Under the pieces are notes generated by a model. The model was given only the letters and a program-made list of their open reading frames with translations, did not search any database and had not been told where the DNA came from. From NCBI GenBank assembly GCA_017577565.1, contig PKRH01000024.1, forward strand, positions 1 through 33,321: a stretch of 33,321 nucleotides of DNA, in the 5' to 3' direction. Every line of letters begins with the position of its first letter. The first letter of the stretch is position 1. Shown in pieces: positions 1-7,098 of the stretch. Both the position numbers and the translations under genes were made by a program. This stretch comes from Thermoanaerobacterales bacterium. GTDB taxonomy: Bacteria > Actinomycetota > Acidimicrobiia > Acidimicrobiales > JACDCH01.

Positions 1-1402
1 CGAGGGGGCCGAGGCGGCGCTGGGCACCGGTGAGCCCGGCGTCGACGGTGACCGCGGCCGGCACCATGAGCGCCAGCTCGGCGGGGAGGCGGAAGCGGGT
101 GTTGCCGTAGACGACGGCGACGGTGGCGACGACGCTGACGACGATCGCCACGAGCGGGAAGACCGGCCGCCCGGCCCGCCGGAGGCCGACCAGGCCGAGG
201 CCGCCGCCCACGGCGATGCCGTACCAGAGGAGGAGGCCGGCCTCCCCCAGCCCCCGCTCGCGGGTCTCGACCGACCAGTCGAGGAAGACCTGCTCCTGCG
301 GCTGGTAGAGGCCGAAGGTGCGGCCCACCCGGGCGGCGACGACGTAGGGCACCCGGTCGGCGTGGTCGCGGGCGTACTCGAGCGCGATGCGCCGGAAGCC
401 GACCCCCTGGGCCGAGGCGTCGCCCTCGGGTACGAGGTGCTCGGTCGCCTGGATGCAGGCCAGCGACCAGTAGCCGACCTGGTCGTCGTAGTAGACCTCC
501 TCGCAGTTGGCCGTGCCGAGGGTCTGGTCGAACTGGGCGGAGAGCGTGACCGGCTCCTGGAAGCGGGCGAGGTTGTAGCCCACCCAGGGGGCGACGACGA
601 CGGCGGCCGTGGCCCCCGCGGCGGCGAGCTGCCCGAGGAGGGCCCGGGTGTCGGCGCGGGCGCCGCCCGCCCGCCGCCGCCACCACACGAGCGGCAGGGC
701 GATCATCGGGCCGAGCAGGATCGCCTCGGACCGGGCCAGGGCGGCGACCCCGACGGTCAGGCCGAACAGGACGGCGGCGCCCGGCGTGCCCCGGTCCCAC
801 CACCGGTAGGCGGCGACCAGCAGGACGGCCGTGGTCGAGACGACCATCGTCTCGGACACGACCATCGCGTCGAAGTAGAAGAGGTTCGGGCTGACCGCGG
901 CGAGCGCGGCGACGATCAGCCCGACCCGCTCGCCGGCGATGCGGCGCCCGGCCGCCCCCATGGCCGCCACCCCGGCCGTGCCCAGCAGGCAGGCGACGAC
1001 CTGGTGCTGGAAGAAGGAGCGGAACCCGAGCCAGGAGAAGCCGGCCAGGAAGGTCAGGAACGCCGGCGGGTGGTCGGCCCCCGGGTGGCGGACGTCGAAG
1101 AGCAGGTACTGGTACGGGTGGACGTAGCCCTCGCCGTCGGCCAGCAGGTTGGCGCCCCGGTGGTAGTACCAGGGGTCGCCGATCGGGGTCCACGGCGTGC
1201 GCCACCCGAGCAGGTACGTCAGCCGGACGGCCAGCGCGGCGGCCGTGATCCCGGCCAGCCACCACCAGAACCGCCGGACCGGGCGGAGGCCCGGGTCGGC
1301 CGCCGCGGCGCCGTCGGCGCCGGGCTCGCCCCGCGCCTCGCCGCGCCGGCCGTCGACGTCCGGGGTGGCGTTGTTGTCGGGACTCGTCGCGGTCGTGGTC
1401 AT
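1..1402 (-). CDS. GT39-like membrane glycosyltransferase, 3' end cut by window edge
   Basis: This gene reads leftward from an ATG at 1402 and runs off the left edge in an open frame, so about 467 N-terminal residues are visible. After a polar N-terminus of about 44 residues comes a first membrane helix (about 45-66). It is followed by a luminal-type loop with GDPWYY (75-80) and HPPAF (111-115), the pattern seen in ArnT/PMT-like GT-C enzymes that use polyprenyl-phosphate sugars at the outer membrane face. Many further hydrophobic helices follow. It is a paralogue of the divergent gene at 1569. Acceptor and sugar are unknown. A TAAGGT hexamer on the minus strand (1471-1466) could be its -10, giving a leader of about 57 bases with a G-rich stretch before the ATG. 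The family call is firm; the exact role is not. Confidence 0.8.
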   Translation of the reverse strand, partial: MTTTATSPDNNATPDVDGRRGEARGEPGADGAAAADPGLRPVRRFWWWLAGITAAALAVRLTYLLGWRTPWTPIGDPWYYHRGANLLADGEGYVHPYQYLLFDVRHPGADHPPAFLTFLAGFSWLGFRSFFQHQVVACLLGTAGVAAMGAAGRRIAGERVGLIVAALAAVSPNLFYFDAMVVSETMVVSTTAVLLVAAYRWWDRGTPGAAVLFGLTVGVAALARSEAILLGPMIALPLVWWRRRAGGARADTRALLGQLAAAGATAAVVVAPWVGYNLARFQEPVTLSAQFDQTLGTANCEEVYYDDQVGYWSLACIQATEHLVPEGDASAQGVGFRRIALEYARDHADRVPYVVAARVGRTFGLYQPQEQVFLDWSVETRERGLGEAGLLLWYGIAVGGGLGLVGLRRAGRPVFPLVAIVVSVVATVAVVYGNTRFRLPAELALMVPAAVTVDAGLTGAQRRLGPL

Positions 1403-1554
1403 CGGCGTGCCGGTGCCCCCCGGCGGTCGGCGTCGAGCTCGTCGACCCGATCGGTCGGCCTGGGCACCTTAGTGCCGGTCGTGGCCCCGACGAGCGGTCG
1501 GTCGGCCGCGGCCCGCCGGGGCGGGCGGGCACCGTCTGCGCTGGTCGCGCTGGC

Positions 1555-1560
1555 TACTGT
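1555..1560 (+). promoter_or_regulatory. -10 hexamer TACTGT, leaderless type
   Basis: TACTGT ends 8 bases before the GTG at 1569, and there is no Shine-Dalgarno sequence in the gap. This fits the TAnnnT plus 6-9 base spacing that recurs across the window and predicts a transcript beginning at or next to the start codon. Confidence 0.55.
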
Positions 1561-1568
1561 GATCGCCC

Positions 1569-2954
1569 GTGCCCGACGCGCTCCGAGACCGGGGGAGGCG
1601 AGCGCTCCCGCCCCTGCCGCCCCTGTCGCGCCGCGCCCGCTGGGCGCTGGGGGCGATCGTCGGCGTGGGGGCGGTGCTGCGGGTGCTGTGGGCCCTGCGG
1701 GCCGAGCCGCCGACCGAGCTGCGGGACCCGGTCCTCTACTCGATCCTCGCCGAACACCTCGCGAACGGCGACGGCTACACCTACGGCGACCAGCCCGACC
1801 AGGGCGTCACCGCCTACTACCCGCCCGGCTACCCGCTCGCCCTCGCCGCCGTGCTGTGGACGGTGCGGCTGGTCGCCGACGCCAGCGCCTTCGACGTGGC
1901 CGTCTGGCTGAACGTCGTGCTGTCGCTGGCGACGATCGTGCTCGTCTTCGCGCTCGGGCGGCGCCTGGCCGGGGTCGGGGTCGGGCTGGTCGCCGCGGCC
2001 TGCTGGGCGCTGTGGCCCAACCTCGTCTTCCACAGCGGCGTCGTCCTGACCGAGACGCTCTTCCTCTTCCTCCTCGTCCTCGCCCTCCTGCTGGCGCTCG
2101 GCGCCCCGGAGGCCGCCGCCCGCCCCGGGGTCGCCCGGCTGGTGGCGGTCGGTGTCGTGTTCGGGCTGGCCCTGCTCGTCCGGCCGGTCTCCGCCGTGCT
2201 CGGGCCCGTGTTCGTCGTGCTGTGGTGGCGCGCGGGGGCGCGGGCGGCGCTGTGGCGGCTCGCGCTCCTCGGCGCGGTGACCGTCGCCGTGCTCGTGCCG
2301 TGGTCGGTCCGGAGCACGCTGGCCATGGACGCGCCCGTGCTGCTCTCGCTGAACGTCGGCGACAACCTCTGCATCGGGCACAACCCCGACGCCGACGGCG
2401 GCTTCGGCGACCTCGGCGAGCACTGCTACGCCGCCAGCGAGCTGCGCCGTCCCGAGGCCGAGACCCGGCGCAACTCGGAGAACGTCGACCGGGCGCTGAC
2501 CTACATCCGCGAGAACCCGGGTACGACCCTGCGGCGCACGGTGAGCAAGGCGCGCATCACGCTCGAGGACGACAGCGACGGTCTGGCGGCGTCCGAGGAC
2601 TACGGCGCCCGGCCGATCGTGTCGAGCGGCACCCGGGACGCGCTGCGCCGGGTGGCCAACGGCTGGTACGCGGCGGTCTGCGTCGCCGCGGTCGGGGGTG
2701 CCGTGGTCGCGGTCCGCCGGCGGGACCCGGCGCCGCGGTTCCTGTTCCTCGTCGTCGGCGGGCTGGCCCAGCTCGTCTCGCCGTTGCTGACCTTCGGCGA
2801 CCCCCGGTTCAAGATGCCGCTCTACCCGACCCTCGCGGTCTGCGCCGCCGTCGGGGTGGTGTGGGCCTGGGAGCGGTGGCGCCGCCCGGCGCCCGCCGAG
2901 CCGGCCGCCGGCGGCGACCCCGCGCCCGTCCCGGCGGCGGCCGCCCGCGGCTGA
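1569..2954 (+). CDS. GT39-like polytopic glycosyltransferase
   Basis: The 461-residue product has a short basic N-terminus, a first helix at about 25-43, then RDPVLY (52-57) and YYPPGYP (83-89), with about ten further hydrophobic segments. This matches dolichyl/polyprenyl-phosphate-dependent GT-C enzymes of the GT39/ArnT group, which transfer a sugar from a lipid carrier outside the membrane. A polar loop around residues 265-345 containing two cysteines interrupts the helices and is probably extracytoplasmic. The C-terminus is an Ala/Pro-rich tail. The GTG start is supported by a -10 hexamer 8 bases upstream. It diverges from the paralogue ending at the left edge and converges on the flavoprotein gene. 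Sugar and acceptor cannot be read from sequence. Confidence 0.82.
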   Translation: MPDALRDRGRRALPPLPPLSRRARWALGAIVGVGAVLRVLWALRAEPPTELRDPVLYSILAEHLANGDGYTYGDQPDQGVTAYYPPGYPLALAAVLWTVRLVADASAFDVAVWLNVVLSLATIVLVFALGRRLAGVGVGLVAAACWALWPNLVFHSGVVLTETLFLFLLVLALLLALGAPEAAARPGVARLVAVGVVFGLALLVRPVSAVLGPVFVVLWWRAGARAALWRLALLGAVTVAVLVPWSVRSTLAMDAPVLLSLNVGDNLCIGHNPDADGGFGDLGEHCYAASELRRPEAETRRNSENVDRALTYIRENPGTTLRRTVSKARITLEDDSDGLAASEDYGARPIVSSGTRDALRRVANGWYAAVCVAAVGGAVVAVRRRDPAPRFLFLVVGGLAQLVSPLLTFGDPRFKMPLYPTLAVCAAVGVVWAWERWRRPAPAEPAAGGDPAPVPAAAARG

Positions 2955-2958
2955 GGTC

Positions 2959-2982
2959 CGCCGGTCGCGGGCGCGACCGGCG
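2959..2982 (+). terminator. GC-rich hairpin between convergent genes
   Basis: A perfect 10-bp stem (CGCCGGTCGC paired with GCGACCGGCG) with loop GGGC begins 5 bases after the stop codon at 2954. There is no T tract, as is common for actinobacterial terminators. Being symmetric, it could also serve the convergent gene ending at 3030. Confidence 0.5.
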
Positions 2983-3029
2983 CCGGCCCGCGTGCGGGCG
3001 GCACGCCGGTGCCGGCGGGTGCCCGGCGG

Positions 3030-4598
3030 TCAGCGCTTGCGGGGCAGGACGGGCGCGTCGCGCCCGGTGCCACGGGGCGTCGGGGAGGGGTCGTCGCGGA
3101 CGGGGCCCTCCTCGTGGTACTCGTCCTCGACGTTCACCGCCCAGATGTCGTGGTCGGTGCCCTTGACGATGTTCTCCACCGTCAGCATGGCGGTGTACAT
3201 CGAGTGGTCCTGGTTGTTGTAGCGGTGCATCCCGTTGCGGCCCACGGGGTGCACGTTGGGTGCGTTCTCCTCCAGCCAGGCCCGCAGCACCGCGACGTTG
3301 CGCTGGTAGGCGTCGTCGTAGACGGGGTAGGCCTTCGGCATCCGCACGACGTAGCCGGCCTCGACGTCGCGGGCGTTGACCAGCCCCAGCTGCTCGAGCT
3401 CGCGCTTGCCCCGCTCGATCAGCTCCTCGTCGGGCGCCGACCACCACTCGTCGCCCTCCTCGACCGTGTACTCCAGGCCGAGGACGTTGCGGCCGTCCCG
3501 CACCATGTAGGGCGACCACGACCCGAAGTTCTGGACCCGCATGGTCTTCACCTCGGGGGCGTGGATGTAGATCCAGTTGTCCTGCCACGGCACCCTGTCG
3601 GCCGGGACGACGAGGGCGATCGACAGGAAGTCGCGGAAGCGCAGGTCGTCGGCGGCCGCCTGGACCTCGGGCGGGACCGGCGGGTCCATGGCCTTCAGCA
3701 GCTGCGAGAAGGGCATGGACGAGATGACGTGGTCGGCCGGGTACTCGGTCGTGACGCCGTCGGACTCGGCGACGACGGCCACCGCCCGGCCGTCGCGGTG
3801 GCGGATGGCCGTCACCGGCGTCCTCATGATGACCTTGGTGCCGGCCGCCTCGACGAGGTCGCGGCACCGCTCCCACATCATCCCCGGGCCGTACTTCGGG
3901 TACTGGAACTGCTCGATCAGGCTGGTGACCTGCTTCTTGCGGTCGCGCCGGCCGAACAGGCGGGTGCGGACCGGCTCCCACACCGCCTGCCACAGCGACA
4001 TGCCCTTGATGCGCTGGGCGCCCCAGTCGGCCCCGATCTCCGACGGCGGCACGCCCCAGACCTTCTCGCTGTAGGTCTTGAAGAAGTGCTCGTAGAGGCG
4101 CCAGCCGTAGTTGGCGGCGACGTAGCCCTCGAGCGTCGACATGTCCTTGGGCGGCCGCACCCGCACCCACAGGTACGAGGCCACGCAGCGCACCGCCTCG
4201 GCGGGGCCGAGGTTGCGCAGGGCGTTCAGCGGCTTGATGGGGTAGTCGTAGAACTTGCCCTTGTAGTAGATGCGGCTCGACCGGGGGCGCAGCAGGAACT
4301 CGTCGTCGTCGAGGATCTCGTGCCAGAAGGCCTCGACGCGGCCCACCTTGGTGAAGAAGCGGTGGCCGCCGATGTCGAACCGCCAGCCGTCGCGCTGCAC
4401 GGTGCGGCTGATGCCCCCGACGACGTCGTCCGCCTCGAGCACGGTCGAGGTGATGCCCAGGCGCGACAGCTCGTACGCCGCGGTGAGACCGGCGGGGCCG
4501 GCGCCGATGATGACGATGCTGCCCGCCCTGGTCGCGTCGCCGCCCGAGCTGCCGGTCCCGTCGTCGGGCCCGGGCGTGGTGCTGTCGTGGTCGGTCAC
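3030..4598 (-). CDS. FAD-dependent oxidoreductase, UDP-galactopyranose-mutase-like
   Basis: The 522-residue product has a Gly-rich dinucleotide-binding motif (SIVIIGAGPAGLTAAYE, about 27-43), an acidic residue closing the second strand (E55), GGISRT (61-66) and DIGGHRFF (75-82). These are typical of amine-oxidase-fold flavoproteins related to UDP-galactopyranose mutase and protoporphyrinogen oxidase. The C-terminal region carries NGMHRYNNQDHSMYTAM, a hallmark of this subgroup, which often sits beside glycosyltransferases. The GTG at 4598 is chosen because AGGGAG lies 8 bases upstream; the open frame continues to 4667 but without such support. Lying between GT-C genes, it probably modifies a nucleotide- or lipid-linked sugar or a membrane lipid. 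The reaction is inferred, not shown. Confidence 0.75.
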   Translation of the reverse strand: MTDHDSTTPGPDDGTGSSGGDATRAGSIVIIGAGPAGLTAAYELSRLGITSTVLEADDVVGGISRTVQRDGWRFDIGGHRFFTKVGRVEAFWHEILDDDEFLLRPRSSRIYYKGKFYDYPIKPLNALRNLGPAEAVRCVASYLWVRVRPPKDMSTLEGYVAANYGWRLYEHFFKTYSEKVWGVPPSEIGADWGAQRIKGMSLWQAVWEPVRTRLFGRRDRKKQVTSLIEQFQYPKYGPGMMWERCRDLVEAAGTKVIMRTPVTAIRHRDGRAVAVVAESDGVTTEYPADHVISSMPFSQLLKAMDPPVPPEVQAAADDLRFRDFLSIALVVPADRVPWQDNWIYIHAPEVKTMRVQNFGSWSPYMVRDGRNVLGLEYTVEEGDEWWSAPDEELIERGKRELEQLGLVNARDVEAGYVVRMPKAYPVYDDAYQRNVAVLRAWLEENAPNVHPVGRNGMHRYNNQDHSMYTAMLTVENIVKGTDHDIWAVNVEDEYHEEGPVRDDPSPTPRGTGRDAPVLPRKR

Positions 4599-4635
4599 GT
4601 GACGTGCTCCCTGAGCGCTGCGGACGTGATCCGCC

Positions 4636-4641
4636 ACAATA
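4636..4641 (-). promoter_or_regulatory. -10 hexamer TATTGT with leader and SD
   Basis: TATTGT on the minus strand would start a transcript near 4629, giving a leader of about 30 bases that contains AGGGAG before the GTG at 4598. This leadered arrangement contrasts with the leaderless starts of most neighbours. No clear -35 is visible. Confidence 0.45.
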
Positions 4642-4729
4642 CCGAACCCCGGCCGCGGCGCAGCCACTCGCCGCGACCGGGGTCGCGGGCCGGCCGGGGC
4701 CGGTTGCGGGGCACCCCGGGAGGCGTTGC

Positions 4730-4735
4730 TACGCT
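4730..4735 (+). promoter_or_regulatory. -10 hexamer TACGCT, near-leaderless
   Basis: TACGCT ends 9 bases before the ATG at 4745. The gap CCGCCGCTC has no ribosome-binding sequence, so the transcript probably starts at or a few bases before the ATG. Confidence 0.5.
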
Positions 4736-4744
4736 CCGCCGCTC

Positions 4745-6319
4745 ATGGCCCGGGTCGTCGCCGATGAGCAGGCCGAGCACGTCGTGGCGCCCACGGGCGG
4801 CAGCCCTCGGGTTCGCCTGCCGGCGTGGGCCGCGCCGGCGGCGGTCGGGCTCGCCGTCGCGCTGGGCGTGGTGCTGCGCTTCGTCCAGCGCTCGCCCCTC
4901 TGGCTCGACGAGGCCCTGAGCGTCAACATCGCCAGCCTCCCGGTCGGCGACGTCTTCGAGGCGCTGCGCCACGACGGGCACCCGCCGCTCTACTACCTGC
5001 TGCTCCACTACTGGATCGAGCTGTTCGGCGACGGGGACGTCGCGGTGCGGGCGCTGTCGGGCGTGCTCTCGGTGGCGTCGCTGCCCCTCGCCGGGGTCGC
5101 GGGCCACCGGCTGGCCGGGGCCGCGGGCGCCCGGTGGGCGGTGGTGGTCACGGCGCTGTCGCCCTACGCCGTGCGCTACGCCACCGAGACCCGCATGTAC
5201 TCGCTGGTCATGCTGCTCGTGCTCGTCGGCTACCTGCTGGTGGTCGACGCGCTCGAGCGGCCCACGGCCCCCCGCCTCGCCGGCATCTGGCTGGTGAGCG
5301 GGCTCCTGCTGCTCACCCACTACTGGGCCTTCTACCTGGTCGCCGGCGTGCTCGTCGCGCTGGCCCTGCGGGCCTGGCGGGAGCCGGCGACCCGGCCGGC
5401 GACGGTGCGCACGGCGGCGGCGGTCGTCGCCGGCGGCGTCCTGTTCCTGCCCTGGCTCGGCAGCTTCCTCTACCAGTCGGCGCACACCGGGACGCCCTGG
5501 GGCGAGCCGTTCCGCCCGACGGCGCTCGTGCAGACGGTCCTCATGGACCTCGGCGGCGGCAACGTCACCGAGGCCAACCTGTACGGCACCGTCGTCGTCG
5601 TGCTGGTGCTCGTGGCCCTGTTCGCCGTGCGCTCGTCGGGGACCCAGCTGGTCCTCGACCTGCGGACGGCGCCGACGGTGCGCCACGAGCTGCTGGTCGT
5701 CGGCCTGGTCCTCGCCATCGGCGCCGTGGCCGGCCTCGCGCTCGACGCCACCTTCCAGAGCCGCTACGCGGCGGTGGTCGTGCCGCTCGTGCTCGTCGTC
5801 GTCGCCGTCGGCGTCGTCCGGGTGCCGGGCTGGGGCCGGGTGGTGGTGGCCACCGTGCTGCTGGGCCTCAGCCTGTTCGGGCTCGTGTGGGTCAACTACT
5901 ACCAGCGCACCCAGTCCGCCGAGGTGGCGGCGGCGGTGGCGGAGCGGGCCCGGCCGGGCGACGTCGTCGTCTACTGCCCCGACCAGCTCGGCCCGGCGTA
6001 CTCCCGGGAGATGCCCGACGGCCTGGTCGAGCTGACGTACCCCACGCTCGGCAGCCCGGCGCGGGTCGACTGGGTCGACTACGCCGAGCGCAACGCCGCC
6101 GCCGACCCGGCGGAGATCGCGGCCGAGGTCCGGGAGCGGGCGGCCGGGCACGCGATCTTCCTGGTCTGGATGTCCGACTACGCGACCTACGGCACCCAGT
6201 GCCAGGACCTGATCACCGAGCTCGGCCTGACGGAGGACCTGGTCGTGATGGACCGCGACCGGTTCTACGAGCCCGCCTACCTCCACTGGGCCCCGGCCGG
6301 GCCGGCGGGCGGCCGCTGA
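4745..6319 (+). CDS. GT39/PMT_2-type glycosyltransferase
   Basis: The 524-residue membrane protein carries the classical GT39 N-terminal pattern: a first helix (about 29-47), LWLDEA (52-57) with the acidic pair expected in the first outside loop, and HPPLYYLLL (79-87). About ten more helices follow, then a soluble C-terminal domain of about 130 residues after the last helix (from about 395). Enzymes of this kind transfer mannose or other sugars from polyprenyl phosphate to proteins or envelope glycans on the outer face of the membrane. The ATG at 4745 is preferred over the longer open frame because of the -10 hexamer just upstream. It diverges from the flavoprotein gene. Substrates are unknown. 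Confidence 0.85.
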   Translation: MARVVADEQAEHVVAPTGGSPRVRLPAWAAPAAVGLAVALGVVLRFVQRSPLWLDEALSVNIASLPVGDVFEALRHDGHPPLYYLLLHYWIELFGDGDVAVRALSGVLSVASLPLAGVAGHRLAGAAGARWAVVVTALSPYAVRYATETRMYSLVMLLVLVGYLLVVDALERPTAPRLAGIWLVSGLLLLTHYWAFYLVAGVLVALALRAWREPATRPATVRTAAAVVAGGVLFLPWLGSFLYQSAHTGTPWGEPFRPTALVQTVLMDLGGGNVTEANLYGTVVVVLVLVALFAVRSSGTQLVLDLRTAPTVRHELLVVGLVLAIGAVAGLALDATFQSRYAAVVVPLVLVVVAVGVVRVPGWGRVVVATVLLGLSLFGLVWVNYYQRTQSAEVAAAVAERARPGDVVVYCPDQLGPAYSREMPDGLVELTYPTLGSPARVDWVDYAERNAAADPAEIAAEVRERAAGHAIFLVWMSDYATYGTQCQDLITELGLTEDLVVMDRDRFYEPAYLHWAPAGPAGGR

Positions 6320-6332
6320 GGGGCGCCCGCCC

Positions 6333-6560
6333 TCAGCCGGCGACCGCCCGGAGGCTCGGCTGGGCGACCGGCTCGCGGCGCCGGACGGCCAGCAGGTCGG
6401 CGGTGCGGAAGCTGGCCATCCGCGTGCTCCACGAGTCGATGACCTCGCGGCCCTCGCCACGCCGGAAGAACGTGGTCATCGGGCCCTCTTGCTGGTAGGC
6501 GTCGGCCCCGTCGACCACCTCGACGGTGCCGTCCCGCAGGGTCACCTCGAAGGTCGGCAT
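6333..6560 (-). CDS. Small conserved-looking protein of unknown function (75 aa)
   Basis: The product begins MPTFEVTLRDGTVEVVDGAD and continues with AYQQEGPMTTFF, then DSWSTRMASFRTADLL. It is soluble, with a likely beta-rich N-terminal half. I do not recognise a named family, although the layout resembles short hypothetical proteins of Acidimicrobiia. The ATG at 6560 is chosen because TACGGT ends 6 bases before it; the open frame extends further but through the intergenic region. It converges on the glycosyltransferase gene ending at 6319 and diverges from the zinc-ribbon gene at 6682. Confidence 0.65.
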   Translation of the reverse strand: MPTFEVTLRDGTVEVVDGADAYQQEGPMTTFFRRGEGREVIDSWSTRMASFRTADLLAVRRREPVAQPSLRAVAG

Positions 6561-6566
6561 GGCCTC

Positions 6567-6572
6567 ACCGTA
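6567..6572 (-). promoter_or_regulatory. -10 hexamer TACGGT, leaderless type
   Basis: TACGGT on the minus strand is separated from the ATG at 6560 by exactly six bases (GAGGCC), consistent with a transcript starting at the ATG. Confidence 0.5.
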
Positions 6573-6608
6573 CGGCCGCCGGGGTGTGGGGGACGAGAGG
6601 GCCAACCC

Positions 6609-6632
6609 TGTGGATTTCGCGAGTTGTCCACA
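6609..6632. promoter_or_regulatory. Inverted pair of DnaA-box-like 9-mers
   Basis: TTGTCCACA (6624-6632, plus strand) equals the DnaA box usually given for high-GC actinobacteria. The facing 9-mer TGTGGATTT (6609-6617) reads AAATCCACA on the minus strand, a weaker match. The arms TGTGGA and TCCACA form an inverted repeat with 12 bases between them. The pair sits between two divergent small genes. It could bind DnaA or another dimeric regulator; this is based on motif match only. Confidence 0.4.
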
Positions 6633-6681
6633 AGCCCCGGCATCCGCGGCCACGGCCGGCCCGCCTGCCAACCTGGGCGCC

Positions 6682-6867
6682 ATGGACCCGTTGACCTTCA
6701 CCTGCCCTCGCTGCGGCGAGACCGTCGCCGCCCGGTTCTACGGCCCCTGCGACGCCTGCCGGGAGGCGCTGCGGGCCGAGGTGGCGGGCGAGGCGCGGGA
6801 CGTCGAGGTCGCCGCCTACGAGCCGAAGATGAACGTCACGCCCAACGCCGTGGCCCTCAAGGAGTGA
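6682..6867 (+). CDS. Small zinc-ribbon protein (61 aa)
   Basis: The product begins MDPLTFTCPRCGETVAARFY and has CPRC (about 8-11) and a second pair CDAC (about 23-26), a four-cysteine knuckle likely to hold zinc. The remainder is charged and ends in VALKE, with no membrane segment. Such short ribbon proteins are common in actinobacteria without known function; nucleic-acid or protein binding is only a guess. The ATG at 6682 follows CAACCT by 7 bases, a relaxed version of the leaderless -10 pattern. A 24-bp palindrome lies 26 bases beyond its stop codon. Confidence 0.7.
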   Translation: MDPLTFTCPRCGETVAARFYGPCDACREALRAEVAGEARDVEVAAYEPKMNVTPNAVALKE

Positions 6868-6892
6868 CCGGAGGGGGACCGGTCCCATGTCG

Positions 6893-6916
6893 AACGCGTG
6901 ACGATCGTCACGCGTT
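6893..6916. promoter_or_regulatory. 24-bp perfect palindrome upstream of the Cvn-like kinase
   Basis: The half-site AACGCGTGACGA is followed directly by its exact reverse complement. As RNA it folds into a 10-bp stem with loop GATC and could end the zinc-ribbon transcript, though only two T residues follow. As DNA it looks like the site of a homodimeric regulator. It lies just upstream of a possible -10 (TAGGAA, 6936-6941) of the kinase gene. Confidence 0.6.
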
Positions 6917-6941
6917 TGCGCGACTCCGGCCGGCGTAGGAA

Positions 6942-7098
6942 ACTGCCGCCCGCACCGGTTCGCCGCCGTTCCGTGTCGCTGGGGGCACCGTCGGTCGCCC
7001 GAGCCCGACCCGCGGCGCGCCTGCGCGGCCACGCCGGGGCAGCCACGGGAAGGGGCTCGGGGCGCCGCTCCGATGCCGGAGGAGAGACGGAGCCGACG
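6942..7098 (+). promoter_or_regulatory. Probable long 5' leader of the kinase gene
   Basis: No TAnnnT element lies close to the GTG at 7099. The nearest -10-like sequence is TAGGAA at 6936-6941, implying a leader of about 150 bases. Its 3' end has a small CTCCG/CGGAG hairpin whose right arm overlaps the GGAGGAGAG stretch that could act as ribosome-binding site. I could not match it to a riboswitch class. Confidence 0.3.

Noticed and set aside
4594..4603. 10-bp palindrome GTCACGTGAC over the start codon of the flavoprotein gene.
   Set aside because: Short, common in GC-rich DNA, and overlaps coding sequence; no second copy with similar placement was seen.
6898..7098. Start of the kinase at a GTG at 6898, giving 67 more residues.
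   Set aside because: The extra segment is Arg/Gly/Ala-rich, starts inside the palindrome and precedes a good membrane-helix start at 7099.
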